Counted from the stretch's first letter, positions 1-5,982 are shown. The stretch is DNA of 8,786 bases from JACJYE01 sp964432875 (GCA_964432875.1 CAYSPJ010000170.1:1-8786); one strand, 5' to 3'. Numbers and translations are program-made. Notes: generated from the sequence alone by a model not told the origin.

Positions 1-331
1 CTTTTTTTATTTCTTTTATTTCTTTGTCGAGGGCTGGAAGGTATCTAACAACTATCAACCAAATTACATCGTCTGAAACTGAATCATATCCATGAATTAT
101 TCGATTTCGAGTATCTACTATTTTCCTTGAATCACTTATTTCAATTTCGGGATTGATTTTCAAAATTCGGCTCATCGCTTCGCCAATTATTTCGATGTTC
201 CGCTCAACTGCTCGCTTTGTTTTTATGTCTTTCTCAAATTCAAGGAAATTCCTCGGCTCGGGCAGGAAGTCGTTGATTTCGGCAATGGCTTTCTCGATAT
301 CTTCAAGCCACACCTTGATTTCGTCTTGCAT
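1..331 (-). CDS. hepT: HepT-like toxin (HEPN domain, DUF86), 3' end cut by window edge
   Basis: This is the probable toxin of a MntA-HepT (MNT/HEPN) toxin-antitoxin pair. HepT proteins are small all-helical HEPN-domain RNases. In characterised pairs the partner MntA neutralises them by attaching AMP to the tyrosine of the RX4HXY motif. I translated 110 codons here. The N-terminal helix MQDEIKVWLEDIEKAIAEI is followed by a central region with RNIEIIGEAM (residues 44-53), typical of DUF86. The active motif is visible as R75-N-R-I-I-H80-G-Y82, a full RX4HXY with the modifiable tyrosine present. Family members are about 110-115 residues, so only a few C-terminal residues are missing beyond position 1. 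The ATG at 329-331 is the only in-frame ATG near the start and overlaps the end of the antitoxin gene by 29 nt, implying coupled translation. I am confident of the family; toxicity is inferred. Confidence 0.85.
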   Translation of the reverse strand, partial: MQDEIKVWLEDIEKAIAEINDFLPEPRNFLEFEKDIKTKRAVERNIEIIGEAMSRILKINPEIEISDSRKIVDTRNRIIHGYDSVSDDVIWLIVVRYLPALDKEIKEIKK

Positions 332-623
332 AAACGAGCATTTTTTGTTTACTGATCAATTTTTCAAAAAACTTGTTTCTTATTGCTTTTTGTTCTAGTA
401 AATCTATCTTCCTGCTGAAAATCCTTTCTAATTCGAATTTAAGTTCAAAGTAGTTTTCAGCGTATTCAATCGGGTCGTCCGACATGATCGAAACAATAAA
501 GTCAATATCGCTTTCCGAATTGAATTTATCAGTCAAGATAGAACCAAAAGCATAGAGTTCGTTCACTTTGAATGCTGAACACGCCTTGTCTAACTCTTTC
601 TTATGCTTGTTTATCAAATCCAT
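303..623 (-). CDS. mntA: MntA-like antitoxin, minimal nucleotidyltransferase
   Basis: This is a 106-residue minimal nucleotidyltransferase (MNT domain), the antitoxin partner of the overlapping HepT gene. It is expected to transfer AMP from ATP onto HepT in the cytoplasm. The signature GSX10DXD is complete: G27-S28, ten residues, then D39-I-D41. A third acidic metal ligand is likely D74 in RKIDLLE. The C-terminal stretch FFEKLISKQKMLVYA resembles the usual family ending, followed by a short extra tail (RRNQGVA). The ATG at 621-623 gives the usual family length. No Shine-Dalgarno sequence is seen, which is normal in Bacteroidota. The gene is first in a two-gene operon with hepT. It is AT-rich compared with the beta-galactosidase gene upstream, consistent with acquisition. 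It belongs to a different MNT subgroup from the second copy at 4330-4623, since outside the motif the two are poorly similar. Confidence 0.88.
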   Translation of the reverse strand: MDLINKHKKELDKACSAFKVNELYAFGSILTDKFNSESDIDFIVSIMSDDPIEYAENYFELKFELERIFSRKIDLLEQKAIRNKFFEKLISKQKMLVYARRNQGVA

Positions 624-635
624 TTTTTACTATTC

Positions 636-650
636 TTGATACCAGATCAA
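636..650. promoter_or_regulatory. Inverted repeat upstream of the MntA-HepT operon, possible operator
   Basis: TTGAT-ACCAG-ATCAA is a perfect 5-bp inverted repeat with a 5-bp spacer, ending 13 bp before the mntA start codon. Its position would suit autoregulation of the toxin-antitoxin operon. That role is inference only: the arms are short and a chance match is possible. Confidence 0.25.
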
Positions 651-705
651 CGAATTTTCTTCGATGTTTGGTTTCGTTTTTCTTTCTAATTATTCAGAAA
701 CAACC

Positions 706-727
706 CGATATCCGCTATATCGCGGAT
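706..727. repeat. Two overlapping inverted repeats
   Basis: CGATAT-CCGCT-ATATCG (706-722) and ATCCGC-TATATC-GCGGAT (710-727) are both perfect 6-bp inverted repeats that share bases, so two alternative hairpins compete. This suggests a small palindromic interspersed repeat. A regulatory switch is possible but unsupported. Confidence 0.45.
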
Positions 728-841
728 TCCCTGCTTCCACAACAAGCCCCTAACCCTCAACCAGCCGAGCCTCCCCAAAATCAGCACGCCCTGCACGCTC
801 CCCCACCGCAAATCTAACCCAAAGCCGCCTACCAACGGTAA

Positions 842-861
842 AGAAAATTCACGAATTTTCT
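842..861 (-). terminator. AT-rich hairpin after the beta-galactosidase gene, possible weak terminator
   Basis: AGAAAATTC and GAATTTTCT form a perfect 9-bp inverted repeat around a 2-bp centre, 26 bp beyond the beta-galactosidase stop codon. In the minus-strand transcript the second arm and following bases are T-rich (AATTTTCTTT). The low-GC stem makes it a weak terminator candidate. A protein-binding palindrome is the alternative. Confidence 0.35.
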
Positions 862-886
862 CCACCCCCCCACCATCCCCCCCTCC

Positions 887-3313
887 TCATTCCACCGCAA
901 TAATCCCCACCTTCCCCTCCACCAACCCCTCGCCACTAACCCTCAATTCAATCTCCCCCGCTTCGTCCGAAGATTGCACCACCACCACCAGCTTGCCATT
1001 GAAAGCCAGCATCGTCGGGGCGTGGAAGGCCTCCAGGGAGGTAGCATCGCCATTGCAGGCAGCGCGGCAGCGGCCGGGGCCCTCGACCTGGAAATGCAGC
1101 CGATGGGCAGCAGTAGGGCAGGGGAGGCCCTTTTCATCGAGGATGGTCGCCGTCACGAAGCTGAGGTCCTCGCCGTCGGCCCGGATGGTTTGCCGGTCGG
1201 CTTCCAGGTGGATGCGGTAGGGCTTGCCGGCTGTGGTCACGCTTTTTTCCGCCGCTGCCTTGCCCGTCTCGTCGTAGGCGACCACGGTCAGGGTGCCCGG
1301 TTCGTATTTGACATCCATCCACATCAGGCGGTAGCGGTGCAGCTTGGAGGCGTGGCTTTTGCTTTGGACGCCCAGGCTCTTGCCGTTGAGGAACAATTCG
1401 GCGCTGGGGTAGCTGGTATAGACGAAGACCGGGGTGGTCTGGCCTTCCCGCCCTTCCCAATTCCAGTGTGGGAGCAGGTGCAGGGTCGGCGCCGCGGTAT
1501 TCCAGCGGCTGCGGTAGAGGTAATAGCGGTCTTTGGGCAAACCCGCCAGATCGCAGATGCCGAAATAGGAGCTCCGCGAGGGCCAGTAATCGTCGTAAGG
1601 CGTGGGCTCGCCCAGGTAGTCGAAGCCTGTCCAGACAAACTCGCCGATTACCCAGGGCATGTCTTCCTGCAGCACAAAATCATCCTCGGGGATATTCGAC
1701 CAGTCGCAATATTCCAGATCATAGGACGAGCATTGCAGATCGGCATAGACCTTGCCGGCCCCGCTCACCACCGGGAATTTATACACCCCGCGCGAACTGA
1801 TGGTCGAGGCCGTCTCGGAGCCCAGCAGCAGGCCCTGCGGGAAGCGCTCATAGGCCTCCTCGTAAAGGTGGACGCGATAATTCAGCCCGGGGATATCCAG
1901 GATGGCCCCGAAGCCATTCTCCATCACCGCCTTGACCTGGTCCATGCCCACCGTCACCGGGCGGGTGGGGTCTTCGCGGTGGAAAATGTCCTGCAGCCAT
2001 TTCAGGCGCTTCACCCCCTCGCTGCCCCATTGGTCGGGCACCTCGTTGCCAGCGCTCCACATCACGATACAAGGGTGGTTGCGGGTGGCCCGCACCAGAT
2101 CCACCACGTCCTTTTCCGCCCACTCGTCGAAATACAGGTTGTAGCCGTTCTCGACTTTGGGCTTTTTCCATTCGTCGAAGCTTTCGGCCAAAAACAGGAA
2201 GCCCATCTCATCGCACAATTCCAGCTGCTCGATCGAAGGCATGTTGTGCGCAGAGCGGACGGCGTTGCAGCCCAGGTCTTTCAGGATGGCCAATTGCCGC
2301 CGCAGCGCCGCCTTGTTCACCGCCGCGCCGAGGGGGCCCAGGTCGTGGTGCAAGCACACCCCTTTGAATTTAGTAGCCTTGCCATTGAGCTCAAACCCGG
2401 CCTCGGCGCTGTACTTGATTTCGCGGATGCCGAAACGCACCGTCTCAGTATCTTTTAAGGTCTCGCCCTGGTAGAGCTGCAATTCGGCGGTGTAGAGGTA
2501 GGGCGTCTCGGGGCTCCATAAGTTGGGCCGTTCCACCGCGAGGTTTTGCTCTATCTCGTCGCCAAAGCGCATGGAGGCTTGGCTTTCCGCCACGGCCTGC
2601 CCATGGTGGTCCCGGATGGTCGCCACCACCCGCAAGCCTTCCCCCTGCACTTGCGAGCGGATGTTCACTTTCGCCACGCTTTCCGAAATAAAGGGCGTGG
2701 TGATAAAATGCCCCCAATGCTGGAAGCTCGCCTGGTCTTTGACGATCAGCTGCACCTTGCGGTACAAGCCCGCGCCGGGGTACCAGCGGGAAGAAAACGG
2801 CAGGTTTTCCAGGCGCACGGCGATCAGGTTGGGCGCATCGCGCTTCAGGTGGCTGGTGATGTCGAAATAGAAGTAGCTGTAGCCGTAGGGCCGCCCGCCG
2901 ACTTTTGCGCCATTCACAAAGACTTCGGCATTGCTCATGGCGCCGTCGAAGGCCAGCAGCGCTTGTTTCCCGTCCGTCAGCTCGGGCAGCGCCAGGCTGG
3001 TGCGGTACCAGCCAGCCCCGATGAACGGCAAGGCGCCGGTGCGCCCCGTCTTTTCGGTCGCCACCAGTTCGTTGTTCTGCTCGATGCGGACGGTCTGCTT
3101 GTCGATTTCCTCATCAAAGGGCCCGTAGATAGCCCAATCGTGAGGCACGGCGACTGTTTCCCAGTCGGCATCATCAAAATCCGGCTGTGCTGCCGCGGGG
3201 TGGTCGGCCCGGGAAAACTTCCAGGACTTCAGCTCGTGGACAGCGCGCGTTTGGGCGGTAGCGCCAGCAGCGCCCAAGGCAAGGAAGAGGAGGGGGAAGA
3301 TGGGTGCGTTCAT
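887..3313 (-). CDS. Secreted GH2 beta-galactosidase with DUF4982 domain
   Basis: This encodes a glycoside hydrolase family 2 enzyme that retains configuration and most likely removes terminal beta-galactose. Beta-glucuronidase or another GH2 activity cannot be excluded. From the ATG at 3311-3313 the protein has 808 residues. A signal peptide (about 1-21, MNAPIFPLLFLALGAAGATAQ) points to export to the periplasm or beyond. Then come a sugar-binding jelly-roll domain (about 25-195, with PHDWAIYGPF and FDGAMSNAEVFVNG), an immunoglobulin-like domain (about 200-300), the TIM barrel (about 305-590), a DUF4982 domain (LPHWNWEGREG to LFLNGKSLG, about 614-648) and a C-terminal GH2 domain. The acid/base is E424 in SAGNEVPDQWG. 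The likely nucleophile is E500 in GSETAS, as in DUF4982-type GH2 enzymes. A longer reading frame begins at a TTG at 3346, but that start would put charged residues before the signal peptide. It is GC-rich, unlike the flanking genes, and no SusC/SusD genes are visible. Confidence 0.93.
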   Translation of the reverse strand: MNAPIFPLLFLALGAAGATAQTRAVHELKSWKFSRADHPAAAQPDFDDADWETVAVPHDWAIYGPFDEEIDKQTVRIEQNNELVATEKTGRTGALPFIGAGWYRTSLALPELTDGKQALLAFDGAMSNAEVFVNGAKVGGRPYGYSYFYFDITSHLKRDAPNLIAVRLENLPFSSRWYPGAGLYRKVQLIVKDQASFQHWGHFITTPFISESVAKVNIRSQVQGEGLRVVATIRDHHGQAVAESQASMRFGDEIEQNLAVERPNLWSPETPYLYTAELQLYQGETLKDTETVRFGIREIKYSAEAGFELNGKATKFKGVCLHHDLGPLGAAVNKAALRRQLAILKDLGCNAVRSAHNMPSIEQLELCDEMGFLFLAESFDEWKKPKVENGYNLYFDEWAEKDVVDLVRATRNHPCIVMWSAGNEVPDQWGSEGVKRLKWLQDIFHREDPTRPVTVGMDQVKAVMENGFGAILDIPGLNYRVHLYEEAYERFPQGLLLGSETASTISSRGVYKFPVVSGAGKVYADLQCSSYDLEYCDWSNIPEDDFVLQEDMPWVIGEFVWTGFDYLGEPTPYDDYWPSRSSYFGICDLAGLPKDRYYLYRSRWNTAAPTLHLLPHWNWEGREGQTTPVFVYTSYPSAELFLNGKSLGVQSKSHASKLHRYRLMWMDVKYEPGTLTVVAYDETGKAAAEKSVTTAGKPYRIHLEADRQTIRADGEDLSFVTATILDEKGLPCPTAAHRLHFQVEGPGRCRAACNGDATSLEAFHAPTMLAFNGKLVVVVQSSDEAGEIELRVSGEGLVEGKVGIIAVE

Positions 3314-3318
3314 ACGGA

Positions 3319-3330
3319 TTATCGCGATAA
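3319..3330. promoter_or_regulatory. 12-bp palindrome directly before the beta-galactosidase start
   Basis: TTATCGCGATAA is a perfect 12-bp palindrome whose nearer edge is 5 bp from the start codon. A protein bound here would block the start region of the transcript or promoter clearance. No strong TAnnTTTG promoter box was found in the 90 bp upstream; TATGATTG at 3343-3350 is the nearest, with one mismatch. Operator function is inference. Confidence 0.35.
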
Positions 3331-3405
3331 GTCTATCGTGCAACAATCATAGCCCTGCCGCTCAGGCAAGGTTGCGGGATTTGCAATGTTTCGTGCTGGC
3401 TTATG

Positions 3406-4230
3406 TTACAAATCGTCAATTTCCTCACGGTTTAAATTGGTGTGTTTTATTATTTTTTCAATTGGTTCGCCATCGTCTTTCATTTCTTTTGCGACGGCTT
3501 TGATTCCTTCTAATCTTGATGTATCTACCACATTCTTCAAATCCCGGTAGTACTTCAAGCTCTCCTCGTAGGCATCTCTTTCCTCTGGTGAAAATCTCGC
3601 GATTTCTGCCGCTTCGAATAATTTTTGAAATATTCTGTCCTGTAATTTTCGAGGGCGGTCTTGAAGGTTCGACAGGTGCCTGAATACATACAGCCACTTA
3701 TCAAATTGCGTCTCCAAATCATCTTCCTGCTTCTTGAATTTCGGCAATTCGATATAGATGAATTTCAGCTTGTCGTAAAAAACCTCACAGCGTTGATTCT
3801 TTAACTCAACGGTGTGTAACAATTCTACATCTGATTTATGCTCGTCGAAGATAAAATCCAGGATGCCGACCGTGTAAACAGGTTCTAGCCGGTAATCCCA
3901 GTCACCTTTCTGCGCCTGCTCCTGGATAGGGAAGGACGCGTAATATATACTTCTGTCTTTGAAAAAATTCTGCTTCGCTTTCTGCACCTCGACGATGAAT
4001 CGCTCTCCAGATTCTCCCACACAGTACAGATCAAATATCGCTTTGCGATCCAATTCGTTCAGTCCCAGTTGTTCATTTCGGGAGTAGCTCAAATCCTTGA
4101 TCCGATGTTTCTCCGGCAGTATCTGGTTCAGGAAGTCTATCAACAGTATCTTGTTCGGTTCAGTACCGAAGAGCTTCTTGAAACCGAAATCGGTTAACGG
4201 ATTGATATATTTATCTTTTAATGCGCTCAT
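3406..4230 (-). CDS. Rpn family PD-(D/E)XK nuclease / putative transposase
   Basis: This is a 274-residue member of the Rpn (recombination-promoting nuclease) / PDDEXK_2 family, often labelled putative transposase. Characterised Rpn proteins are DNA endonucleases that promote RecA-independent recombination, and some act in phage defence. The N-terminus KYINPLTDFGFKKLFG (residues 7-22) is diagnostic. The nuclease core is visible as D67 in AIFDLYC and E81-V-Q83 in RFIVEVQKAKQ, the D...ExQ form usual in this group. The C-terminal tail (EGIKAVAKEM to NREEIDDL) is the helical ending that typically follows. I chose the ATG at 4228-4230 because family members start close to KYINPLTDFGFKKLFG; ATGs at 4236 and 4251 are alternatives. 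The gene is more AT-rich than the beta-galactosidase and begins inside a truncated hepT gene, which suggests insertion or recombination. No terminal inverted repeats were found. Confidence 0.88.
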   Translation of the reverse strand: MSALKDKYINPLTDFGFKKLFGTEPNKILLIDFLNQILPEKHRIKDLSYSRNEQLGLNELDRKAIFDLYCVGESGERFIVEVQKAKQNFFKDRSIYYASFPIQEQAQKGDWDYRLEPVYTVGILDFIFDEHKSDVELLHTVELKNQRCEVFYDKLKFIYIELPKFKKQEDDLETQFDKWLYVFRHLSNLQDRPRKLQDRIFQKLFEAAEIARFSPEERDAYEESLKYYRDLKNVVDTSRLEGIKAVAKEMKDDGEPIEKIIKHTNLNREEIDDL

Positions 4231-4232
4231 AA

Positions 4233-4340
4233 TCATAGAATTAAAAAACATACGCTACATGCCTTACAAAGATAGTTGATTATTTCGATCGCATCGAAGG
4301 CATGTTGGAGCCGGATTTTATCGCCAAATCTATCGGGCAT
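4233..4340 (-). pseudogene. hepT: Truncated hepT toxin remnant (N-terminal part only)
   Basis: In the frame that overlaps the end of the MNT gene, an ATG at 4338-4340 opens 35 codons. The segment DKIRLQHAFDAIEIINYL is the characteristic first helix of DUF86/HepT proteins. Homology appears to end around codon 25-29. The tail (CSVCFLIL then TGA) runs into the leader of the Rpn gene. An intact HepT has about 110 residues with RX4HXY near residue 75-80. None of that is present here, and I did not find the missing part on the far side of the Rpn gene (3331-3405). The 11-nt overlap with the MNT gene mirrors the intact pair at 1-623, supporting an original MntA-HepT operon. The toxin must be non-functional. 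Confidence 0.72.
4267..4298 (-). promoter_or_regulatory. Bacteroidota-type promoter candidate for the Rpn gene
   Basis: On the minus strand TATCTTTG (4274-4267) matches the -7 consensus TAnnTTTG exactly. TTCG (4298-4295) stands in for the -33 TTTG with a 20-bp spacer. Transcription would begin near 4260, about 30 nt before the chosen ATG. The whole site lies in former hepT coding sequence, so it may be a chance match or a promoter recruited after truncation. Confidence 0.4.
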
Positions 4341-4623
4341 AGATCAGCTCCTTTTCGCGGTCGATGATGGGCTTTAGATACTTGGATAACCCATTGGCAG
4401 AAACCAAGTCCACTTCTTTGTGGAGCAAATCTTCCAGGTCTAGTTTCATTTGGATAAATAACAAGCCTATTTGCTGGCTGTAGTCCAACTCAACGAGAAT
4501 ATCGACATCACTGCCCTCTTTGGCCTCCCCCCGTACATAGGAGCCAAACAGGTAGGCTTTATTCACTGGCTTACTGGCCAAGTAAGCTTTGATTTGCTGG
4601 ATGTTGTTCTTGCTTAGCTTCAT
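4330..4623 (-). CDS. mntA: MntA-like nucleotidyltransferase antitoxin, orphaned
   Basis: This is a 97-residue minimal nucleotidyltransferase of the MntA type. The motif GSX10DXD is complete: G27-S28, ten residues (YVRGEAKEGS), D39-V-D41. The third acidic ligand is probably D72 in KEVDLVS. The ending IIDREKELIYAR is typical of the group. It should therefore still be able to bind nucleotide and transfer AMP. Its expected partner gene, hepT, begins 11 nt before its stop codon but is truncated, so no cognate toxin is encoded beside it. It could persist as a harmless leftover, or act on a HepT encoded elsewhere; neither can be told from the window. The ATG at 4621-4623 gives the standard family length and overlaps a TGA in another frame (ATGA). 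Confidence 0.88.
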   Translation of the reverse strand: MKLSKNNIQQIKAYLASKPVNKAYLFGSYVRGEAKEGSDVDILVELDYSQQIGLLFIQMKLDLEDLLHKEVDLVSANGLSKYLKPIIDREKELIYAR

Positions 4624-4761
4624 GATTCAGTGGCTTGATAAATATTTAAGGCTTCCTGGATGCCTTTAGTTCCCAGTCAAGGCTTTTTGCGGAGGTACTA
4701 CATCTCGCTGATTGTGGGTCGCCTTTCTTCTGGCAGAAAAAACATCCGCGCCTCAGCTATG

Positions 4762-4793
4762 CAAAGCTACCTCAAAATCGCTTGCCAGACAAG
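4762..4793 (-). promoter_or_regulatory. Bacteroidota-type promoter candidate upstream of the orphan MNT gene
   Basis: On the minus strand TAGCTTTG (4769-4762) is an exact TAnnTTTG match. CTTG (4793-4790) lies 20 bp upstream as a near -33 box. It points towards the MNT gene and would give a leader of about 130 nt. A short open frame (MFFLPEERRPTISEM) starts within that leader, with no sign that it is a real gene. Confidence 0.4.
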
Positions 4794-4816
4794 GTTAATG
4801 CTGAATAATGTGGATT

Positions 4817-4840
4817 GGGGCGGCGGGTTGGTGGGTGGGG
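4817..4840 (+). other. G-quadruplex motif
   Basis: The plus strand reads GGGG, CGGC, GGG, TTGGT, GGG, T, GGGG. That gives four runs of three or more G with loops of 4, 5 and 1 nt, matching the standard quadruplex pattern. It lies in the gene-free stretch. Any role is unknown. Confidence 0.45.
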
Positions 4841-5173
4841 TGCTGGCGCTTCGATGTGGAGGGGCACCAAGTTTAGGCCGGCCATAATGATCAGCACACA
4901 GAGGCAGCCGCGCAAGCTGAAGGGGCGCCTTGCCCGTTGCCCTGTCGCGGTAGGGCCGATGTGCAAGTAAGTCTCCACGGTTGAAAATATATGCTCTTTG
5001 GTTTCTGCTGGCCCCGCCCTTGTCTGAATGGAATTGAGCCCCCTCGTTTCCAGCAGCCCCAACCTGGGCACCGGGAACGAGCGGGTTCAACATCATTCAA
5101 CAGCTATCCGTTATGCCGATGATTTTCCCGCCTGCAGAAAGAAGTGGGATACTAGCCCTGGCAAGAGGCCTGA

Positions 5174-5644
5174 TTAATCGTAGGCATACATCGATTCGAC
5201 CAGGCGGATTGCCTGATTACGGGTTGCGGGGGTGAAGACCAGGCTCACCAGGAAATTGTTGCTGCTGGCGTTGTCCATCAGAGCGATGACCACCGCGTTG
5301 ACACCCTGGCTTTTCCCTTCGATGAAATAGCCGTAGAGGTTATTCATCTCCATCTCGTCCGCATCGGTAACCCTTTCAAATTCCATTTCTTCCATCATGA
5401 AGATGACGGCATTGGCCAGGTCTTCTTCATCGGCCCAGGCATCTTCGACGGGCATGATGACGAAGTATAATTCTTCGTGCTCTGCGCTGAAGACTTCCCC
5501 ATTATTTTCGGTAATCCTCATGCCTGGGGCAAGGGTAAAGCCCAAGGACCAGTCGTCCCACAGCATGGGGGTCTGGCCGCTAAGGGCAACGGGAGTCAAG
5601 GCGGCAAGCACCAGAAAAGTCAAAGTAGTACAATAGTTTTTCAT
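5174..5644 (-). CDS. Small secreted protein of unknown function
   Basis: I do not recognise this 156-residue protein. A signal peptide is clear: MKNY, then a hydrophobic run (about residues 7-21), then a cleavage-type site near ALSGQ-T, so the mature product is about 132 residues and exported. The mature part alternates short strands and an acidic helix (DAWADEEDLANAVIFMMEEMEFE). It is strongly acidic, has no mature-part cysteine and no membrane segment. The pattern of GFTLAPGMRI near the start, GYFIEGKSQG in the middle and a final helix (NQAIRLVESMYAYD) loosely resembles PsbP/DcrB-like alpha/beta sandwich proteins, but that is a weak structural guess. The ATG at 5642-5644 is directly followed by the signal peptide. 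The gene stands alone. Confidence 0.72.
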   Translation of the reverse strand: MKNYCTTLTFLVLAALTPVALSGQTPMLWDDWSLGFTLAPGMRITENNGEVFSAEHEELYFVIMPVEDAWADEEDLANAVIFMMEEMEFERVTDADEMEMNNLYGYFIEGKSQGVNAVVIALMDNASSNNFLVSLVFTPATRNQAIRLVESMYAYD

Positions 5645-5982
5645 AGATGATCAGATTTTCGCACAAGGTAAATATATCTTCCACTCGGTTGTATGCCATG
5701 GGATGCCCGAATCAAAAAAAAACCTTGTTGTAAAAGCGTTAGCAGCCAGGATGGTCGATCCCATAGTGCACTTCAGGCATCAGCAGCCTTGGGATAGCCA
5801 TCCCGTCTCACCATTCGACTTGGCTCAGGATGAATCGGGATGGATTGGTCAACTTGCGCAAAGCCCTGCTATCCTATGGTGCCCATCCGGGTATGACGTG
5901 ATTATGCTAAACCGGCGCTAGCTTGTCGCTGCCTCCTAAGGGAGAAAACTGCCCACTAGTGCCAATACCTGAGTTGATAGCT
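5645..5982. other. Intergenic stretch with an interspersed-repeat-like element
   Basis: No supported gene. A plus-strand open frame (5703-5921) has no recognisable domain. It contains the peptide PFDLAQDESG, which I associate with intergenic repeats. The clearest structure is the inverted repeat at 5798-5843. A small hairpin GGGAT-AGCC-ATCCC (5791-5804) overlaps its left arm. Confidence 0.45.
5798..5843. repeat. Inverted-repeat element containing a TTCGACTTGGCTCAGGATGA core
   Basis: CCATCCCG (5798-5805) and CGGGATGG (5836-5843) are perfect 8-bp inverted arms. A second inner pair is ATTC (5813-5816) and GAAT (5832-5835). The 20-bp core lies at 5814-5833. Variants of this core, translating as FDLAQDE or FDFAQGE, are in my recollection a common dispersed repeat in Bacteroidota and other draft genomes. 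That copy number cannot be seen from one window. Confidence 0.5.

Larger units (their letters stand above)
624..886. other. Spacer between beta-galactosidase and MntA-HepT; no gene, repeat-like content
   Basis: No supported gene lies here. The left part is AT-rich. From about 700 the plus strand becomes C-rich. It holds overlapping inverted repeats at 706-727, a hairpin at 842-861 and two C7 runs at 865-883. One minus-strand frame near 696-757 reads GLVVEAGNPRYSGYRVVSE and then stops. It resembles short peptides I associate with intergenic repeats in related genomes rather than a real protein. Confidence 0.5.
4624..5173. other. GC-rich 550-bp stretch without a supported gene
   Basis: Between the orphan MNT gene and the small secreted protein all three minus-strand frames are open for long distances (about 4770-5100). 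This reflects base composition rather than coding: the translations are rich in Arg, Gly, Pro and Ala and show no domain. The stretch contains a promoter-like site (4762-4793) and a G-quadruplex motif (4817-4840). It could be an interspersed repeat, a non-coding RNA, or the decayed remains of an older gene. Confidence 0.45.

Noticed and set aside
153..398. 81-codon plus-strand open frame at the left edge
   Set aside because: It lies antisense to the HepT gene, whose motif and family match are clear.
974..2458. 494-codon open frame on the plus strand, antisense to the beta-galactosidase
   Set aside because: It is a compositional shadow of the GC-rich GH2 gene. Its translation has no domain, and the opposite strand is an unmistakable enzyme.
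3314..3346. TTG start giving 11 extra residues on the beta-galactosidase
   Set aside because: The added residues are charged and precede a clean signal peptide beginning at the ATG at 3313.
3406..4270. TTACAAA at both edges of the Rpn gene (3406-3412 and 4264-4270) as a target-site duplication
   Set aside because: The left copy includes the Rpn stop codon, no terminal inverted repeats accompany it, and a 7-bp match in two such windows is not rare.
4284..4298. Inverted repeat TTCGAT-CGC-ATCGAA as an operator
   Set aside because: These bases are the FDAIE codons of the hepT remnant, so the symmetry is most simply a coding coincidence.
4767..5100. Overlapping minus-strand open frames of 69-109 codons
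   Set aside because: All three frames are open together, none shows a domain, signal or start context, and composition alone explains them.
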